Part shown: piece after piece, positions 36,003-49,100 of the stretch
Layout of the letters: each line of letters starts with the position of its first letter
How positions within the stretch are numbered: the stretch's first letter is position 1
Source of the DNA: Triops longicaudatus
Taxonomy: Eukaryota > Arthropoda > Branchiopoda > Notostraca > Triopsidae
NCBI GenBank assembly: GCA_022885665.1
Contig: JAGQDJ010000164.1
Location: 62,001 to 126,000 of the forward strand
Length of the DNA stretch: 64,000 bases
Direction: 5' to 3'
Notes under the pieces: model-generated
What the model was told of the DNA's origin: nothing
What the model saw: the letters and a program-made list of their open reading frames with translations, nothing else
The model's database searches: none
Translations under genes and position numbers: made by a program

Positions 36003-37755
36003 AACTTTTAACATGCTAAGGAGCTTAAAATCTTGTTGGGATGGAAATTCCAAAGAAATTACTGTGCCATTTTCAAAAAAAAGAAAATTAAAATCTTCTT
36101 CTTATTATTATTTTTTTATTTTGCCAAATGTTGGTTATTTTATAATCAGTAAATGTTCCTTTTATTCATTTCCCTCTTTTTTGTTTAAGAGTGGGGCAGC
36201 GGAATTAATTTTTAGATCTTCAGGGGGGAATTATAGCAATACGATTGTCGCCAGCGTTTCTCTTCGTCCTCTAATTCTTCGGGGGAATTTCTTGCTAAAG
36301 GTTTTGATTATAAAAAAGATTACGAATTGCTAGTCGGATGCCAAGATCTTTCATGGGTTTCTTCTCCTTTTTTGTGCCCTATTTTGCCCCTTTGAAAGTT
36401 AATCCACTCGGACAAAAGATAATTAGCTAATATTTGTGGGATGAATTAGCCGATTTCTTTGTCAAAATGGATGGAAAGAATATAATTAGCAGTGCAGGTG
36501 CATGCCATGACCACCGTGTGTCGGACGATTTCACTCCATTTGTTGCAGTTAATATGTAAAAAATGAAAAACATCTTTCATAATAAAAATTTGCGTTGGTC
36601 TTTGCACAAACTTTTCTGATTTTTACCGTTGTTGTATGTTGTAATCATTGTTGACTCCGTGGCAAGAAAACTGGGTCGTTTGCATTTTCACGGATTGAAA
36701 GTATCCAAATTAACAGGCGATGAAAACGGCAAGGAAGTCCTAAACTTTTAATACTGTAGGCAAGCATTCATTCCAGAAAATAGTTCTGGGGTTAATGGTG
36801 TGCCTCATTTAAATTGGAATTGGAAAATAGAGCTGGAACGGTATCTATCGGAAACGTAAAGCTAGAAAATAGGGACCTCTCTATTTCGCGCTAAGTTATT
36901 GTTCATATTTTTAATTCCAGCTAGCACGAGTTTTACTTCGAAACGGCTAGCGTCAATTTTTGCAACTTCACTGGTAAGAATCACGAAGCTCGAGCACCGC
37001 GTATCAGCTTGTCTTGCATCTCCACGTAACAAACATTACGATAGAGCGTCTATTAGCCCGTTTCCTCTTAACAAAAATGTAATAATTCCTTCAGATTCTA
37101 ACTGCAGAATTTTCTTGTTTTCCCGCGCCCCGTTTCACTTCTCCATTTTTCAGAAAAAGTATCGACTCAATACCCAAACAAATGTCTGAAGAATGGAATA
37201 AATTATTCGGCGTTGCTTAAAAGTTAGTTTCGAACAAGCTTCTAGAAGAAATATAAGAAATTTCGAGCTTGTGCCTCAATTAATGGCTAATATTTCCATC
37301 TGAATTAGAATATACAACATAACTTGCCTGCTTGTTTCCGATTGAATGGCCTGTGGTTTATCCGAAAAAATCAGAACGAAAACTGAGCAGACTAGTATTA
37401 TGTAAATATATCCAACATTATTTTTTCAGTTAAATTATCCGTGAAAGTTTCCTTTCGTTTTCGAGATTTTTACTTTATCTGTAAATGTTGCAGTTGCACC
37501 CTTTACTTACCTTAGAATGGAACAATAGAAAGCCGACTTACGAAAGCTTAAGCGAGATTTGGCTTGATGAGCTGGTACCTGCTGTATTATTGAAATTTCC
37601 CGCTTACCATATGACGTTGCAAAGTACTTACGTAAACTGTGAACCGGAATGATGACCGAGAATCGGGAGGTTAGCACACGGATTGCAGTATTCTTCGATC
37701 AGTGCCTTCACTTTAGCGGAACCCAACAGATCTGTTTGCACAATACGTTTACACA
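36003..37755. other. Intergenic region between RASA1 and AGPS
   Basis: 1.75 kb with the RASA1 3' UTR and the AGPS upstream region. Short frames only, no family resemblance. AT-rich, no clear repeats. Confidence 0.5.
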
Positions 37756-40700
37756 ATGAGTTGTGAAAATATTATTCAAAATCCTGTCGAGCAAGTGTGT
37801 TCTTCTGTACCAAAACACAGGTGGGTCGTACTAATTTAATAAAAAATTGTGATCGATCCATTCTTCACCGAACTTAGTGCAGCAAACAATATTTTACGGT
37901 AGAAATTAGAGTATCCATGAATTGAAGCAATAAAATACCTAGTCCTAAAAACTAAGTTAAATTTTATTCCTGACAGATATTTAAGAATACTAAGTCACAG
38001 TTCTGCTACTAACGTAATAGAACAGCATTGGATCGAACGTCCAAGATTCATCGTGACGTCGTACAGAAATATCCGTTTTCTATTGCAGTAGTTTGAACGA
38101 GTAGGCCTAGTCGCTGGTGTAGTTGGATATTAGCACTAAAAACACTGTTAAGTATTCCGAGTATAAGCTATGCGTACGCACAAATTATGCTTAAAATCTC
38201 ACACTTAGTGCGACTGAAAAAGTATGCAAAACGAAAAATGGACGAATTAAACAATACAATGCACAATTTTCTCGGCTCATGTGTAACGTCTGACGAATAA
38301 AAGAGTGAAGGGAGTCTCTTTCCCTGTTAGCTGTAAACTGTAGTTTTACAGGTTTTGTCATTTAGTGCGTCATCGCAGTTGGTTCCAGACAATATTCCTT
38401 CGTCACTTAATTTCTATCCCGAATTTTTAACCAAGACTGAAAAGACTTAGACGCGTTATTTCAGACTGCGTTTGTTTGCGCTTCATGGTTGCGTTATACC
38501 TTATTTACTTTTCTTTTTTAACACAGACAAAATGAACTCAAATGGTACGGTTGGGGATATAAGGACTCTCTATTTAAAGTAGTTAACACGAGGAACGAAA
38601 AACTGGCGGTTCAACTTCAAGGATCCCGTTACCCCACCGTCAGTGGCCTTGAGTTAACGGCAATCATTGATTTTTTGCGGACTGTACTAGCAATGGATTT
38701 CTCCATCAAGCCCCGCCCGTTACCTGATATTCCGTTTCATTCACTTCCTCCACCAATTTTAAACGAAGAATTTATGCAATACTTGTCCATGTCTAAATTG
38801 GATTACTCCATAGAAACCCAAGATCGTTTGTTCCGAGCTCACGGACAAACTTTACACGACATGGTCATTTTACGCCATTCTACATTCTCTCGCGTTCCAG
38901 ATTGCGTAGTCTGGCCCGTTGATCATAAAGATGTTGAAGAATTGGTTCAGTTAGCAACATCTTGCAATGTAGTTATTATTCCCTACGGTGGCGGAACAGG
39001 TGTATCAGGGGCTTTAGAATGTCCGGAAATGGAGCAAAGAATGATTATATCTTTGGATACCTCTCAAATGGTAATAAGATGCAAGCCATTAACCGATTTC
39101 ACGTACAAAATGCATATCACGTCACTACTATAAACTTGTATAATCTCGTAGAATAAATTAATCTACGTGGATGAAGCAAATTTAATAGCCTGCTTCCAAG
39201 CTGGTATCATTGGACAAGATTTAGAGCGAATTCTACAAGCTAAGGGCTACACTACTGGACACGAACCTGATTCATATGAATTTTCTAGGTATTTATTATT
39301 TACGATACACGGTTTATTCACTTGCTCTTATTTTGACTAAAAACACATGTTAAAACCTTAGTTTGGGCGGATGGGTGGCCACGAGAGCTTCGGGCATGAA
39401 GAAGAACTCGTACGGCAACATCGAAGATTTGCTGGTGGACGCGAAAATGATAACACCCACTGGAACTTTGCAAAGAATATCGCACCAACCGCGCGTTTCT
39501 GTTGGGCCTGATTTGCGTCACGTGATGTTAGGATCCGAAGGTAATTCTTCTCGAGGAGGTTCACAGTTGATACAAGTTTCTAATGTTCAAATTAGGATCG
39601 TTTGGTGTTATTACGGAAGTTACGTTGAAAATCCGTCCACTGCCAGCCGTAAGAAGATACGGTTGTCTAGTTTTCAAAAATTTCGCCACTGGAGTTGCCT
39701 TTATGCGAGAAGTTGCAAGACAAAGGTGTCAACCAGCTTCTGTGCGGCTCATGGATAATTTGCAGTACAAATCGGGCGACATGTTACGCCCAAGTCCGGG
39801 CTTTCCCAAGAGCTTTACGGATTACTTAAAAAAAGCGTATCTAACGAAAATTCGAGGATTCGATTTAGACGAAATGTGCGTAGTCACGCTTCTTTTTGAG
39901 GGTAAAATTTTTCCCTATAATATTTAGTTTTCAAAAGGATAAAATTACAACAGCTAGAGGTAGAATATCAAGAAATAGAAGTGATAGGAAATAACTATCT
40001 TTCTTCATTTAAATTTTGTGTCGATTTTTAGCAAGTTTTCTTTAAGTCATCTTTAACGGTTGCTGTATTTCCAGGTAATGAAGAAGACGTGAAAAGACAA
40101 GAAGAAAAAATAAATAAAATAGGCCTAAGCTTTGATGGGATTCAGGCTGGCGAGACTAATGGCAAACAAGGATACTTATTGACTTTCGTCATCGCCTATA
40201 TTCGGGTAACTAATAATTTTCATATATCTTCCCCGTACGGTGAAAAATCAAACACGAACGCATGGAATCTATTGGTCACAAACTTTTCATGACCTGCGTT
40301 CGCGTTCATTAGAGAAGACTCGGGTAAAAAGTAAAGTGACGCGAAAGTAACAAAAATCACAACTTTTTAACAAAAGGTTTATCGTGGCTATAAATATGCC
40401 TAGTAATGTCCTATACCACTGAGCTAGTAACAAACGAGGTCTTCCTAGTTTTGAAGGCTATTTTGACCTTATTTTAAGATTTTAAGATGCATACAATGGT
40501 TTAACAGAGAGTAGAGATACACCTACTAACCTAGTGGTTATACATTCAGGTGCTAGTTAAGTTCGTGACACGAGTAAAAACTGACAAAGCGCGAAACGTT
40601 ACTACTGTCCCGCGTCTCCTCTGTGTAGTCCTCAGTTTAAATATTGTTCAAGATCATTAATTTTACGTTGCAATGTTCTATTCCTATGTCAAGTAGAAAT

Positions 40701-41308
40701 ACACGAAATGTTTTCACGACATTGAAAGTTTGCCGTTGTTTAGGATTTCGCGCTAGATTACGGAGTTCTTGGCGAATCATTTGAGACATCGGTTCCTTGG
40801 GATAGAACATTCGAAATGTGCGAAAACGTCAAGAAAGCTATCCACGAGGGTTGCAGAGGTAAATTAGAGCTGCTGGAACTTTTTTAAAAACTTTTTTTTT
40901 CGCAATGTGTAAAACTTTTTCTCTTTTTTTGGTTTATTCACCAATGTCACAGAAAACGGAGTAACACATTATCTCATGTCTTGTCGGGTGACTCAAACGT
41001 ACGACAGCGGGGCATGCGTTTATTTCTACTTCGCTTTCAACTCCAAATGCATCACTCCAACTGGCGGTTCTAATCGAATGACCCAGGCTATGAACCTTTA
41101 TGAGGAACTCGAAGGTTTAGCTCGGGACGTAATTCTGGCCCATGGTGGTTCTTTGTCTCACCACCACGGAGTGGGTAAAATCCGACAAAAGTGGCTTTCC
41201 CAAGTACTCAATCCGGTCGAATGGAAAGTGCTCAGAGGAATCAAACAAGCTATTGATCCCGACAATATTTTCGGCAACCGAAACCTTGTTTTTAATTCCC
41301 ATTTATAA
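37756..41308 (+). CDS. AGPS: Alkylglycerone-phosphate synthase (alkyl-DHAP synthase), peroxisomal
   Basis: Eight exons: 37756-37820, 38527-39070, 39152-39288, 39362-39540, 39596-39901, 40075-40205, 40744-40858, 40953-41308; 610 aa. It swaps the acyl group of acyl-DHAP for a fatty alcohol, the ether-bond step of plasmalogen synthesis, using FAD. FAD-binding blocks: PYGGGTGVSGAL, ISLDTSQM, GGWVATRASGMKKNSYGNIEDL, GSEGSFGVITEV; active-site blocks: SVRLMDN, CRVTQTYDSGACVYFYFAFN and the triple-His SLSHHHGVGK. Exon 1 joins in phase to give KHRQNELKWYGWGY, like KRQEVMKWNGWGY in mammals. Mammalian AGPS is imported by an N-terminal PTS2; the 30 residues here show none, while the protein ends FNSHL, whose SHL fits a PTS1. 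No frame breaks. Confidence 0.96.
37821..38526 (+). other. AGPS intron 1
   Basis: 706-nt GT-AG intron between the short first coding exon and the exon starting 38527. Nothing else recognised inside. Confidence 0.6.
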
Positions 41309-41318
41309 ATGTATCTTT

Positions 41319-41324
41319 TTTATT
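41319..41324 (-). terminator. Candidate SLC38A10 poly(A) signal
   Basis: AATAAA on the minus strand, 286 nt past the transporter stop codon; a second one lies at 41332-41337. Confidence 0.4.
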
Positions 41325-41453
41325 CTTTACCTTTATTTTTCGAATCCAGTTTTGATTTAATTTACAATAACAAAGATAATTTATACTCCCACAAAATAGG
41401 TAAAATATCATTAAACGGCTCTGGACTTCACCGTAAATCATTTTGCATTACAA

Positions 41454-41459
41454 AATAAA
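41454..41459 (+). terminator. Candidate AGPS poly(A) signal
   Basis: AATAAA 146 nt past the AGPS stop codon. Confidence 0.45.
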
Positions 41460-41609
41460 TTTTCCGTAATTGAGTGATGCTCAAACTTGAGTTAACGGAG
41501 TTTGGTTGCTATATATTCCAATGGAGCTCGTTTGATCTAATTCATGTTAATTGTTAATTACCATGCTGGGATTTTAGGCACAAAAATTAAAAAGTACAAA
41601 AGGTTGGAA

Positions 41610-44600
41610 TTAACTCTTACTTAAGGTTACTTCCGCCAATTTCCGGTCGAAGGTTAATTTTCCTTGTACAAAGCCGTCTTTTAGGACTTCCGCACGAATA
41701 GTTAAGGGCGGCGTACTGTGTGACGAGGAATACTCTTCCTCAGCGAAAATGGTGGCTACAGTCCCTGATATAAGAATCATCACGCCAATAAACAACATAA
41801 CCTAAGGAAAGCAGAAGAAAAAGTCGACTTAAAATGTACTCAAACATCAAACTTTCTATTACGATTAAGGGATTCTCAAAGTGCAATTCAGGAATCACTA
41901 AATATCTTGACTTCGCTCGAGCACGACTCGAATGAAATAATCCGAACTTGGAAATACTAATTCGCAGCCTTGCTATGACCATACTGTAACGCTTGTTAAT
42001 TATCTGAACAAGTGATCCCGTGACTACACCAGTTTGAAAATCTCAACTTTATTTACTCACCCGAGAACTTAAATTATTGGTACTGGCAAGTTGGAAATGC
42101 AACAAAGCCGGAAATATAACGCAAATTAAGGTCCCAATAGTGGATCCCACCAATCCTAAGATAAATTCCACGTTGGGAATAAAAATGCCCAAGGCTAAGG
42201 TAAAAACGATGGTCCAGACAGTGATTTGGCGAAACTTGTCATCGGGTATGTAACCGACACTAAAACTGGTATTATCATTGGTCTGAAAGAAAGTAACGAA
42301 GTGTAAAACAAAAGATCATCGAAAAAAAAAAACAGTAGGTATCCTTGTAAGTTCGTGTACATGTCTATCCACAACAACTATTTCTACTTCTCAGCTCCGT
42401 GTAGAAGTAGTTCTACTGCGAGCTTTGCAGACAAATTAATTAAATATGAACAAATAATGTAAGTGGCTAAGCTAAAATTCTCTAACCAAAAGTTTTGTGC
42501 ACGAACTTAATAGGAATACCTCAAACAAAATTACCTTCTTGTGTAACATAGAATACAAACTGCTCCTGCATGGCAGAACGACGATAGGAAAACTAAGGAC
42601 AACCGAAAGCAAAAAGCCCAGCTTTGTGAGACCCGTAAGAATAGACGAAGAGAGGCTGACCAAAACATTCCCTGTGACAATAAAACCGACATGAAAGCTA
42701 AAATTTTAAACTTACAAATGTCAAGTACCTGAAATCGCGTGATGATGAAAGGCTAAATATCCAAACGCACCAACAGCTAAGTAGATGCAAGTGCAAAGGT
42801 TTACGGCACGATAAACTACGGAGTCCATTCGTTTTAAAGAAGGTTCCGGCAACGACTGATATACTTCGAAAACTTGCCTTTTGAATGCACACACACACAC
42901 AAAAAAAAAATAAAAAAAAAAAAAATAAAAAAAAAAGAAATAGAAAGAGACTAAAGCGGGAATAGCTCTCGCCCTGTTTATAGTGACGCTGCTTAGATTT
43001 TAAAAATAACATAAAATCGTAAGCTACATTTGCTTTCAAGTGTAGCCTAGTTGCTGCACACAAAAAAGCTCGAAACTATTTTTGCACATTGGTTCACTTA
43101 ATGAGAAGAGGACGAACGAAAGATGCGAAAGAAGCCTTTCACATGGCTTTTTTAACAAACGAAAAATTAAAGCGAGCAAATCTTTGATTTATTCTCTTTA
43201 CTAGAATTTAAAATAAAAATAGCAAATTACGTTAAACAGAAAAAATGTAACGTCAAGTTATTTTTTCTTTATTTTTTAATCTATCCCGCGTTTTTAGTTA
43301 CTATTTCCTCGCCCCTGGTTGTCTTACGTTTGGCAGGATAAAGCCATTGAGAATATAGGAATGCATTGAAAAACTCCGGACGGCTTCCATAACGCGACTT
43401 CTTTCCAAGCTTTAAGATCAACGAACGGATTAGCCTCAGAATACACCTACAACAGGCCAAAATTAGTAAGTTCGAACATAGCATACATTCTGAGTAACAT
43501 TTTTATCATTTGTCTTTACTTATTTGGTTGAAAAAATAGACCCTTACTTTTAGCACCAAAATTCCATAAAAGCCCATTGATATCATACATATGACATTTA
43601 AACTGTCCACGTTCTTAAGAAGGCACAGCGGCAGGATTATCAAAAACGCGGTTCCTATGGTGAAACAAAGGAAAAATTATAATATAAAACTATAGGAACT
43701 ATAAAACAATCCTTCCTCGACATATTAGGCTGAGTTGCGTTACCTAGTAAGACACTGATTCGGACCCAGTACAAATCGTAGGACACATTCCACATTTGGA
43801 TGAACATTTCCGGCCCCAAATCTCCAATAACAACAAAAAACGCTACACAGCATCCCATAAGGTACCCAATAATGCAAAATTCGACCGCCAATTTCCCATA
43901 AGCTCCATATACATGGAAAGCTAAAGAGAGATGAAAACATACATTAAATCGCTACGACTTAAATTTTAAATCACACTCTAAAGGCGAAAACCGAAGTCAC
44001 AATTACGGGGAAAAATAAAATGAAAAACAATAAAATAATACAAAAATAATAACACATAAAAAATATATTTTTAAATCGTTACTACTCAGTGATGAAACAT
44101 ATGATTTACAGTTAAAGACAACATAGATAAAAAATATACAGAACACACCGTGGAACTTTACTATTTGTTCTAAAAAAATCAATTTTTTCAAAGTTTTATT
44201 TCTTACCAAGAGTTTCATAGCTTCTTTTCCTGACCAAAAGCGAAGCCTGAATAAGATGATGACAGCAAATTTGCGTCATCACATTGTTTAAACATAAAAC
44301 GAGACAACCAAGGACTAGACCGCACTGTAGAGAAAAAATATTAGTGCAAAATCCTTAATACAATATCGGTGAACTATCGTAAATTGCGTCCAGTACAGCG
44401 CACAAAATCCGGATCATGTCCATAGAACTGGTATACGCTGCAGCTTATCAGGGTACTTTTTCTTTTATTCACTCTCCCTTTGATTTGCTTATTTTAGACG
44501 CGCTTTCAATGAGTAAAATTTGTGCTAAACTTACAAGAAACGTTTCTGAAGTTTATCTGGACAAAACCTTACCTAATTGAACCTAACATAACTGACCCTT

Positions 44601-45415
44601 CTTCTCCATGAGCTTTTCTATGGTTTTCACAGGCCCTGAGATTTTTTAAGGACTTTCGGCGTAGGCTACATTTATTGCTCTACACGTATTGAAGTTTGAC
44701 GCTGTGCAAGGTTGAGTTTAACCAACTCATATTTAGCCTTCAAGGGCCGTTACAGGATGTAAATTATATATGGTACGGTTTTTCGGGGACAATAGTTGAT
44801 GGTAATTTTTCAAGTTAAGATGACATTTAATTTTAGCCTTTGTTTTGCTTTAGAAGCGAATTCACTGACTGCAGTAAAGGTTTTGGTATTTTTTAAAATC
44901 TATAACGTATTACAGTGCACTTTGTATATAGCTAGGCAGCTTCGTGACATAAATGTGATAAAATTTGTTTAATTGGATTAAACTAGATTACGTTTTCTCT
45001 ATCATGTAAACATTATCTACTATTTTAACAATAAAATTAAGGTTTGGTAGGTTAGGTTAAGGTGGAAAAACTAGGAACTGAAGGGGGGGGGGGCAGAAGA
45101 ATGGTACCTTATCATTTCCGGTTTCTGTATAACAAATTGTAATAAGGACTGCGGTAGTAAAAACTTATATACGTTGTCTGTTCTTGGAAGCATTACTATG
45201 AGAATGCCTGTAGTTTGCGCACCGCGTTGTTAAGGAATTTGTTATATTTACTACAACGCGCTTGAGTTCGGATTTCGATAGACTGTACTGAAGCACTTGA
45301 CGCACGTATTATTAGAAATTACTTTTTGAAAACAATAAGGCATTGATAGTACGCTCACTCCAATTATGCTATTCGCTAGCATTAAAACGGGCCTTAACTC
45401 CATTCTTAAACGCAT
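41610..45415 (-). CDS. SLC38A10: SLC38A10-like putative amino-acid transporter
   Basis: Nine exons on the minus strand (transcript order): 45415-45323, 44324-44207, 43920-43744, 43654-43548, 43446-43328, 42877-42729, 42671-42535, 42282-42061, 41801-41610; 437 aa. Member of the SLC38/AAAP family, with about 11 membrane segments. Signature blocks: LANSIIGVSVLSMPYCFQK (first helix), AFHVYGAYGKLAVEFCIIGY, VVIGDLGPEMF, LPLCLLKNVDSL, VFQCIPIFSMALSCQTQV, SLPEPSLKRM, VGAFGYLAF, FLLSVVLSFPIVVLPCRSSL, GIFIPNVEFILGLVGSTIG. This best matches SLC38A10, a transporter of glutamine, glutamate and aspartate. The very long cytosolic tail of vertebrate SLC38A10 is missing: only about 45 residues follow the last helix. 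A donor-like GTAAG lies just before the stop, so a further 3' exon is possible. Start may be either of two Met 4 codons apart. Confidence 0.9.
44325..45322 (-). other. SLC38A10 intron 1
   Basis: About 1 kb GT-AG intron between the first two coding exons. It includes an 11-nt G run near 45083-45093 with a GGTTAGGTT stretch just before it; too short to be telomeric. Confidence 0.5.
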
Positions 45416-46146
45416 ACTGGGGCTCACACCATCGCATGGTGCGGTTTTACTACCATGTATACTGTGCAAGTCTGTAATAATTATGTACTTCACGCGGAAT
45501 GCAATACTCGGAAATATAATATTTACAATTAGTGCGAACACGTGTCAGATTTCCGTGAAAAACAAAGAATGCTACATTGCCATATTGTTTTAGTATTTGT
45601 GACTTAGAAATATTTTAATATGGAACAATATTTTTAAGCAAAATAAGAGTTTAAAGCTTTTTATTATTCAAGCTTTACTTACATAATTGTTAGTAAGATT
45701 GATTTAATACATCTGGCGACGTCTAATGAGCAATGGTAGGGCTGGGGCCAAAGTGAACGATAGAAGTCGCCCGTTGAAGTGTACACATAAATAAGCAAAT
45801 AAATATTCGTGTGTTTCTGGTTTAGTAAGCCGATTGCTGCCCGTAGTAAGTATTTTAATATAAATCTCATGTACAATATTTTGAATATATTTTTTACTTT
45901 GTAGGTTAAACCATTTTAAAATATTATGAAGGATTCATAGCCGAGCGAAAATCTTAGCTGCCAACATCTGAAGAAAACTGGAATCTAGTGAAGTTTTTCA
46001 TAGTGGAAGCTTAGTAAAAAACCCCCAAAAAACTGTGATGTTATCGGCCTGAGCCTAAGTTGCTATTTAAGGTCCAGAGCTTCTCATTCGTCGCGCAGCT
46101 TCAGCAGTGAGGTTTTAAGAAACGACGAACCGAAGAAGTCAACAAA
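45416..46146. promoter_or_regulatory. Divergent upstream region of SLC38A10 (-) and ARHGAP17 (+)
   Basis: 731 nt between two divergent start codons. A TATA-like TATTTAAG lies at 46064-46071 upstream of ARHGAP17, with an initiator-like TCATTC at 46084-46089 and a GC-richer 5' leader after it. No coding content recognised. Confidence 0.35.
46064..46071 (+). promoter_or_regulatory. TATA-like box upstream of ARHGAP17
   Basis: TATTTAAG 76 nt before the start codon. Spacing to the nearest initiator-like motif is shorter than the usual 30 nt, so this is tentative. Confidence 0.25.
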
Positions 46147-49100
46147 ATGAAGAAGCAATTTTTTCGTGTAATGCAATTGGCGGACCAGACCTTTGCCAGG
46201 TATAGTAATGATTTTATTTTCGTATGTCCAGAATTTTGAAAAATCCTCTTATGCCCTAAAAACAAAAACGATTGAAATGCTATGTACGCCCAGTTATTTG
46301 GTTTGAATTGCCAGTGTTACTGAATGTTCTGATAATTTATTTAACCGAAAGTTTCGCAATTCATTTTTCCGCTTTGAAGGGGTATCTTGAAAGAAGGGAT
46401 AATTAGGAACGGTGTACTTCCGTTATTTCCGGTGTTCGTTAAATTGCAGTAGGAAAGCTGAGGGTGATTACTGTACACGGTTCGCGCACGGTTAATGCTT
46501 GTGCTCTAGGCCTGAGGAGCCCACGTAGAACTTAATTTTTCCAAATAACAAGTTCCGCAACGGCAATCGAATTGATTATCTTATTATTTTACAAAAATCG
46601 GTAAATGTTCATGTAGATTTCTGTTGTAGGGAAAACGGTCAAGGTAATTTAATTTGTGTTGTTTCCAGTTTTATCCCTTATTTTTCGATACATAAATCGT
46701 CAACTCCTATATTCTCCAGATGACTTTTCTTTACTGTGATCGCTCGTGATTCCTTTTTCCAGGGAGTATCGTTACAGTGCGGAATAACAGTTTTGTGCCT
46801 TTTGTCACTGGTTGTAAAATTGTTGGCAAGCCTCGTGACGGATACGGACGAATCGCTGTTCAGTGCTAGAGAAATAAAGCGAGGAATGATAGACACTCGT
46901 TGCCGGGCTTTACGAGGCATAGATAAACGGCCCGACAGTTTTCAGGCAGATAAATTACGTTTTCTGATTTTTGGTTTGCGATGGAACTCGCAGTGTTCGA
47001 GATGTATAAATCGTGACTGCGTAGTAGACAGGATGTGGCTGCTTGGGTTAACCAAGAGCAGGAAGAGGTTTTTAGCCCAATGAAATAAGTCAACATGAGA
47101 ACGCTAAGGATGATCGTTGCTAAAAGAAAAGGTTGTGACACGTAATATATTTGAATACTCCTACTGGAATTTTTTCGAAGAATAGAATGTGTAAAATATA
47201 ATTGTATAAATATGCTGCATTCACAAAAAAACGTGGTTCATCACTCGTTGGAACTCGGCGGACTTGCCGACGACTTCAACAAAAAGGTTAGAATTGAGTG
47301 ATACCTTAAAAGCATACGGCACTCGTAATTGCTTTTCGGTTTTATTTATGTACAGTCGAGGAAAGCAGTGCGGAAAGCCCTTCTGGACTTGACTTGAGAC
47401 TAATTTTAACATACATAGCCCCTAAACATACGAAAGTATAGTGTTTCCGGAAATGTTATTTTCCGAAAGGGAATGCACTGCAGAGTTATGCTGAGAATTT
47501 TGAACCTCAAGTCGCTGAAAAATTTTAGGAATTGTTACATAGTCGAACTTGAGTGTTAGGGTGGCCTGTTCACGACGGAAGTTACAGAATGCCTTTTTAG
47601 CCTATGTCGACTCCAGGAAATATGTAGAGCGAAATCTGAATTATGTCGTCCTTAGGTCTAAGGATAGAACATAAGTCGAGACGGTTAGAACCTTCGGTGT
47701 ATCCGTGAATTTAGGAAACAAAGCGGAGTAGTCAAAACATTAGGGGAAAACGGACGCTACTGTTGGATGACGTAAGGGACATTTAACTATGAATTGTGTT
47801 TATGGGATGGTAATGACCCGTCAGTCTCTACATATTCTTTGTAGAGATATTGGAACGAGTCCAGGATAATTGTCTTCATTTTTAAAGATTTGTATGATGT
47901 CACAATTTATCGTGAAATTGGTGAAGTGGTCATTGTAAGTCTTTTGAAAAGTGGTAAATTGAAATCAAAAGTTCTATGAATAGTTTTTTTTATTAACTCG
48001 TAGACTCTAAAATAATCCTTTTGTTTAAACAGGGGTGAAAAGACAGAGTTGTTGACTGAAGATCTGCAGCAGGCTGAAAAACGTGTTGAAAATATAAAAA
48101 ATGCTTGTCGCAATACTGCCAAAACTCTAGGCGGGAGCCTGATTGGTCAAAATGTGGACCAAGCCAACCTTGACAAAAGAACAGTAAATAGTTATTTGTG
48201 TCTTCGCTCTTATGTGTTAATTTTGTTTTAATAGAAAAAGATGCCCGAGTATGTTTTGGGGCAATGCATGCTCGAAAGCAGCAGTTTGTTAGGAGAGTCG
48301 TCCATTTTAGGGTAAGTAAATGGGAAAAAAAATCAATGCCAACGTGTTTTTGGTGTAGTGTTCTTACCAGAATTCTACTCAGTATAATTTTAATAAGTAT
48401 AGAAGTAACCGAGTGGTAAATGGGTACAGTTTCTATGTGATTCGGTTTGGAAAACTATTGTAATGCCAAAACAGTAATTTTAAAAGTCTTGCGATATTTT
48501 TAAAAATCTGTTAGATATACAGTTTAGGCGTTTTTAAAGATTTTTTTTTTCATAGAGTGTTATTGGGGGAAGTGGGCAAGTTGGAGAGGACACTAGGTGG
48601 AGATATGTTACAATGGGAACTGAGGATTGAACGAGATATTATCGCCCGATTACAGCAAGTAGAAGAAGATGTCGCAAACATTGTGAAAAGCCGGCAAAAA
48701 CTGCGGAACTTGACACTAGATATGGATTCCGCCCGGGCGAGATACCAAGGTGCATTGCAGAAGCACGGATCTGTGGACAGTATTAAAGACGAGTTGGAAG
48801 ATGCCATTTCGAAAGTGGAAATTTGCAGAGTAAGCATTACTTTGATATGTGAATTTCTTAATTTTTTTCCATAAAAAATCTAGGATACGTTAGCTACAGA
48901 AATTTTTTATTTACTGGCCAAAGAGCCCGACCTGGCTTCCCTAATCGTCCACCATGTTCGTATGAAACGGGATTACCATCAGCAGGAACTTGATAAATTA
49001 AGTAGTCAACTTCCCATTTTGGAAAACATTATCAGTAAGTCGACGTTGTTTTGGTGTTCCATTTTTTTTATTGTCCACATACGGTTTTGTTATCTTTAGG

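Larger units (their letters stand above)
41309..41609. other. Convergent 3' region of AGPS and SLC38A10
   Basis: 301 nt between the two stop codons. Holds candidate poly(A) signals for both genes with each lying beyond the other's, so the 3' UTRs are expected to overlap. Confidence 0.6.

Noticed and set aside
42887..42936. AC and A-rich microsatellite as a regulatory element
   Set aside because: On the transcribed strand it is T/GT-rich intronic sequence of SLC38A10 just upstream of an acceptor, so it probably serves only as a pyrimidine tract.
45045..45100. GGTTAGGTT next to an 11-nt G run, considered as telomeric TTAGG repeat
   Set aside because: Only one to two imperfect units; not an array.
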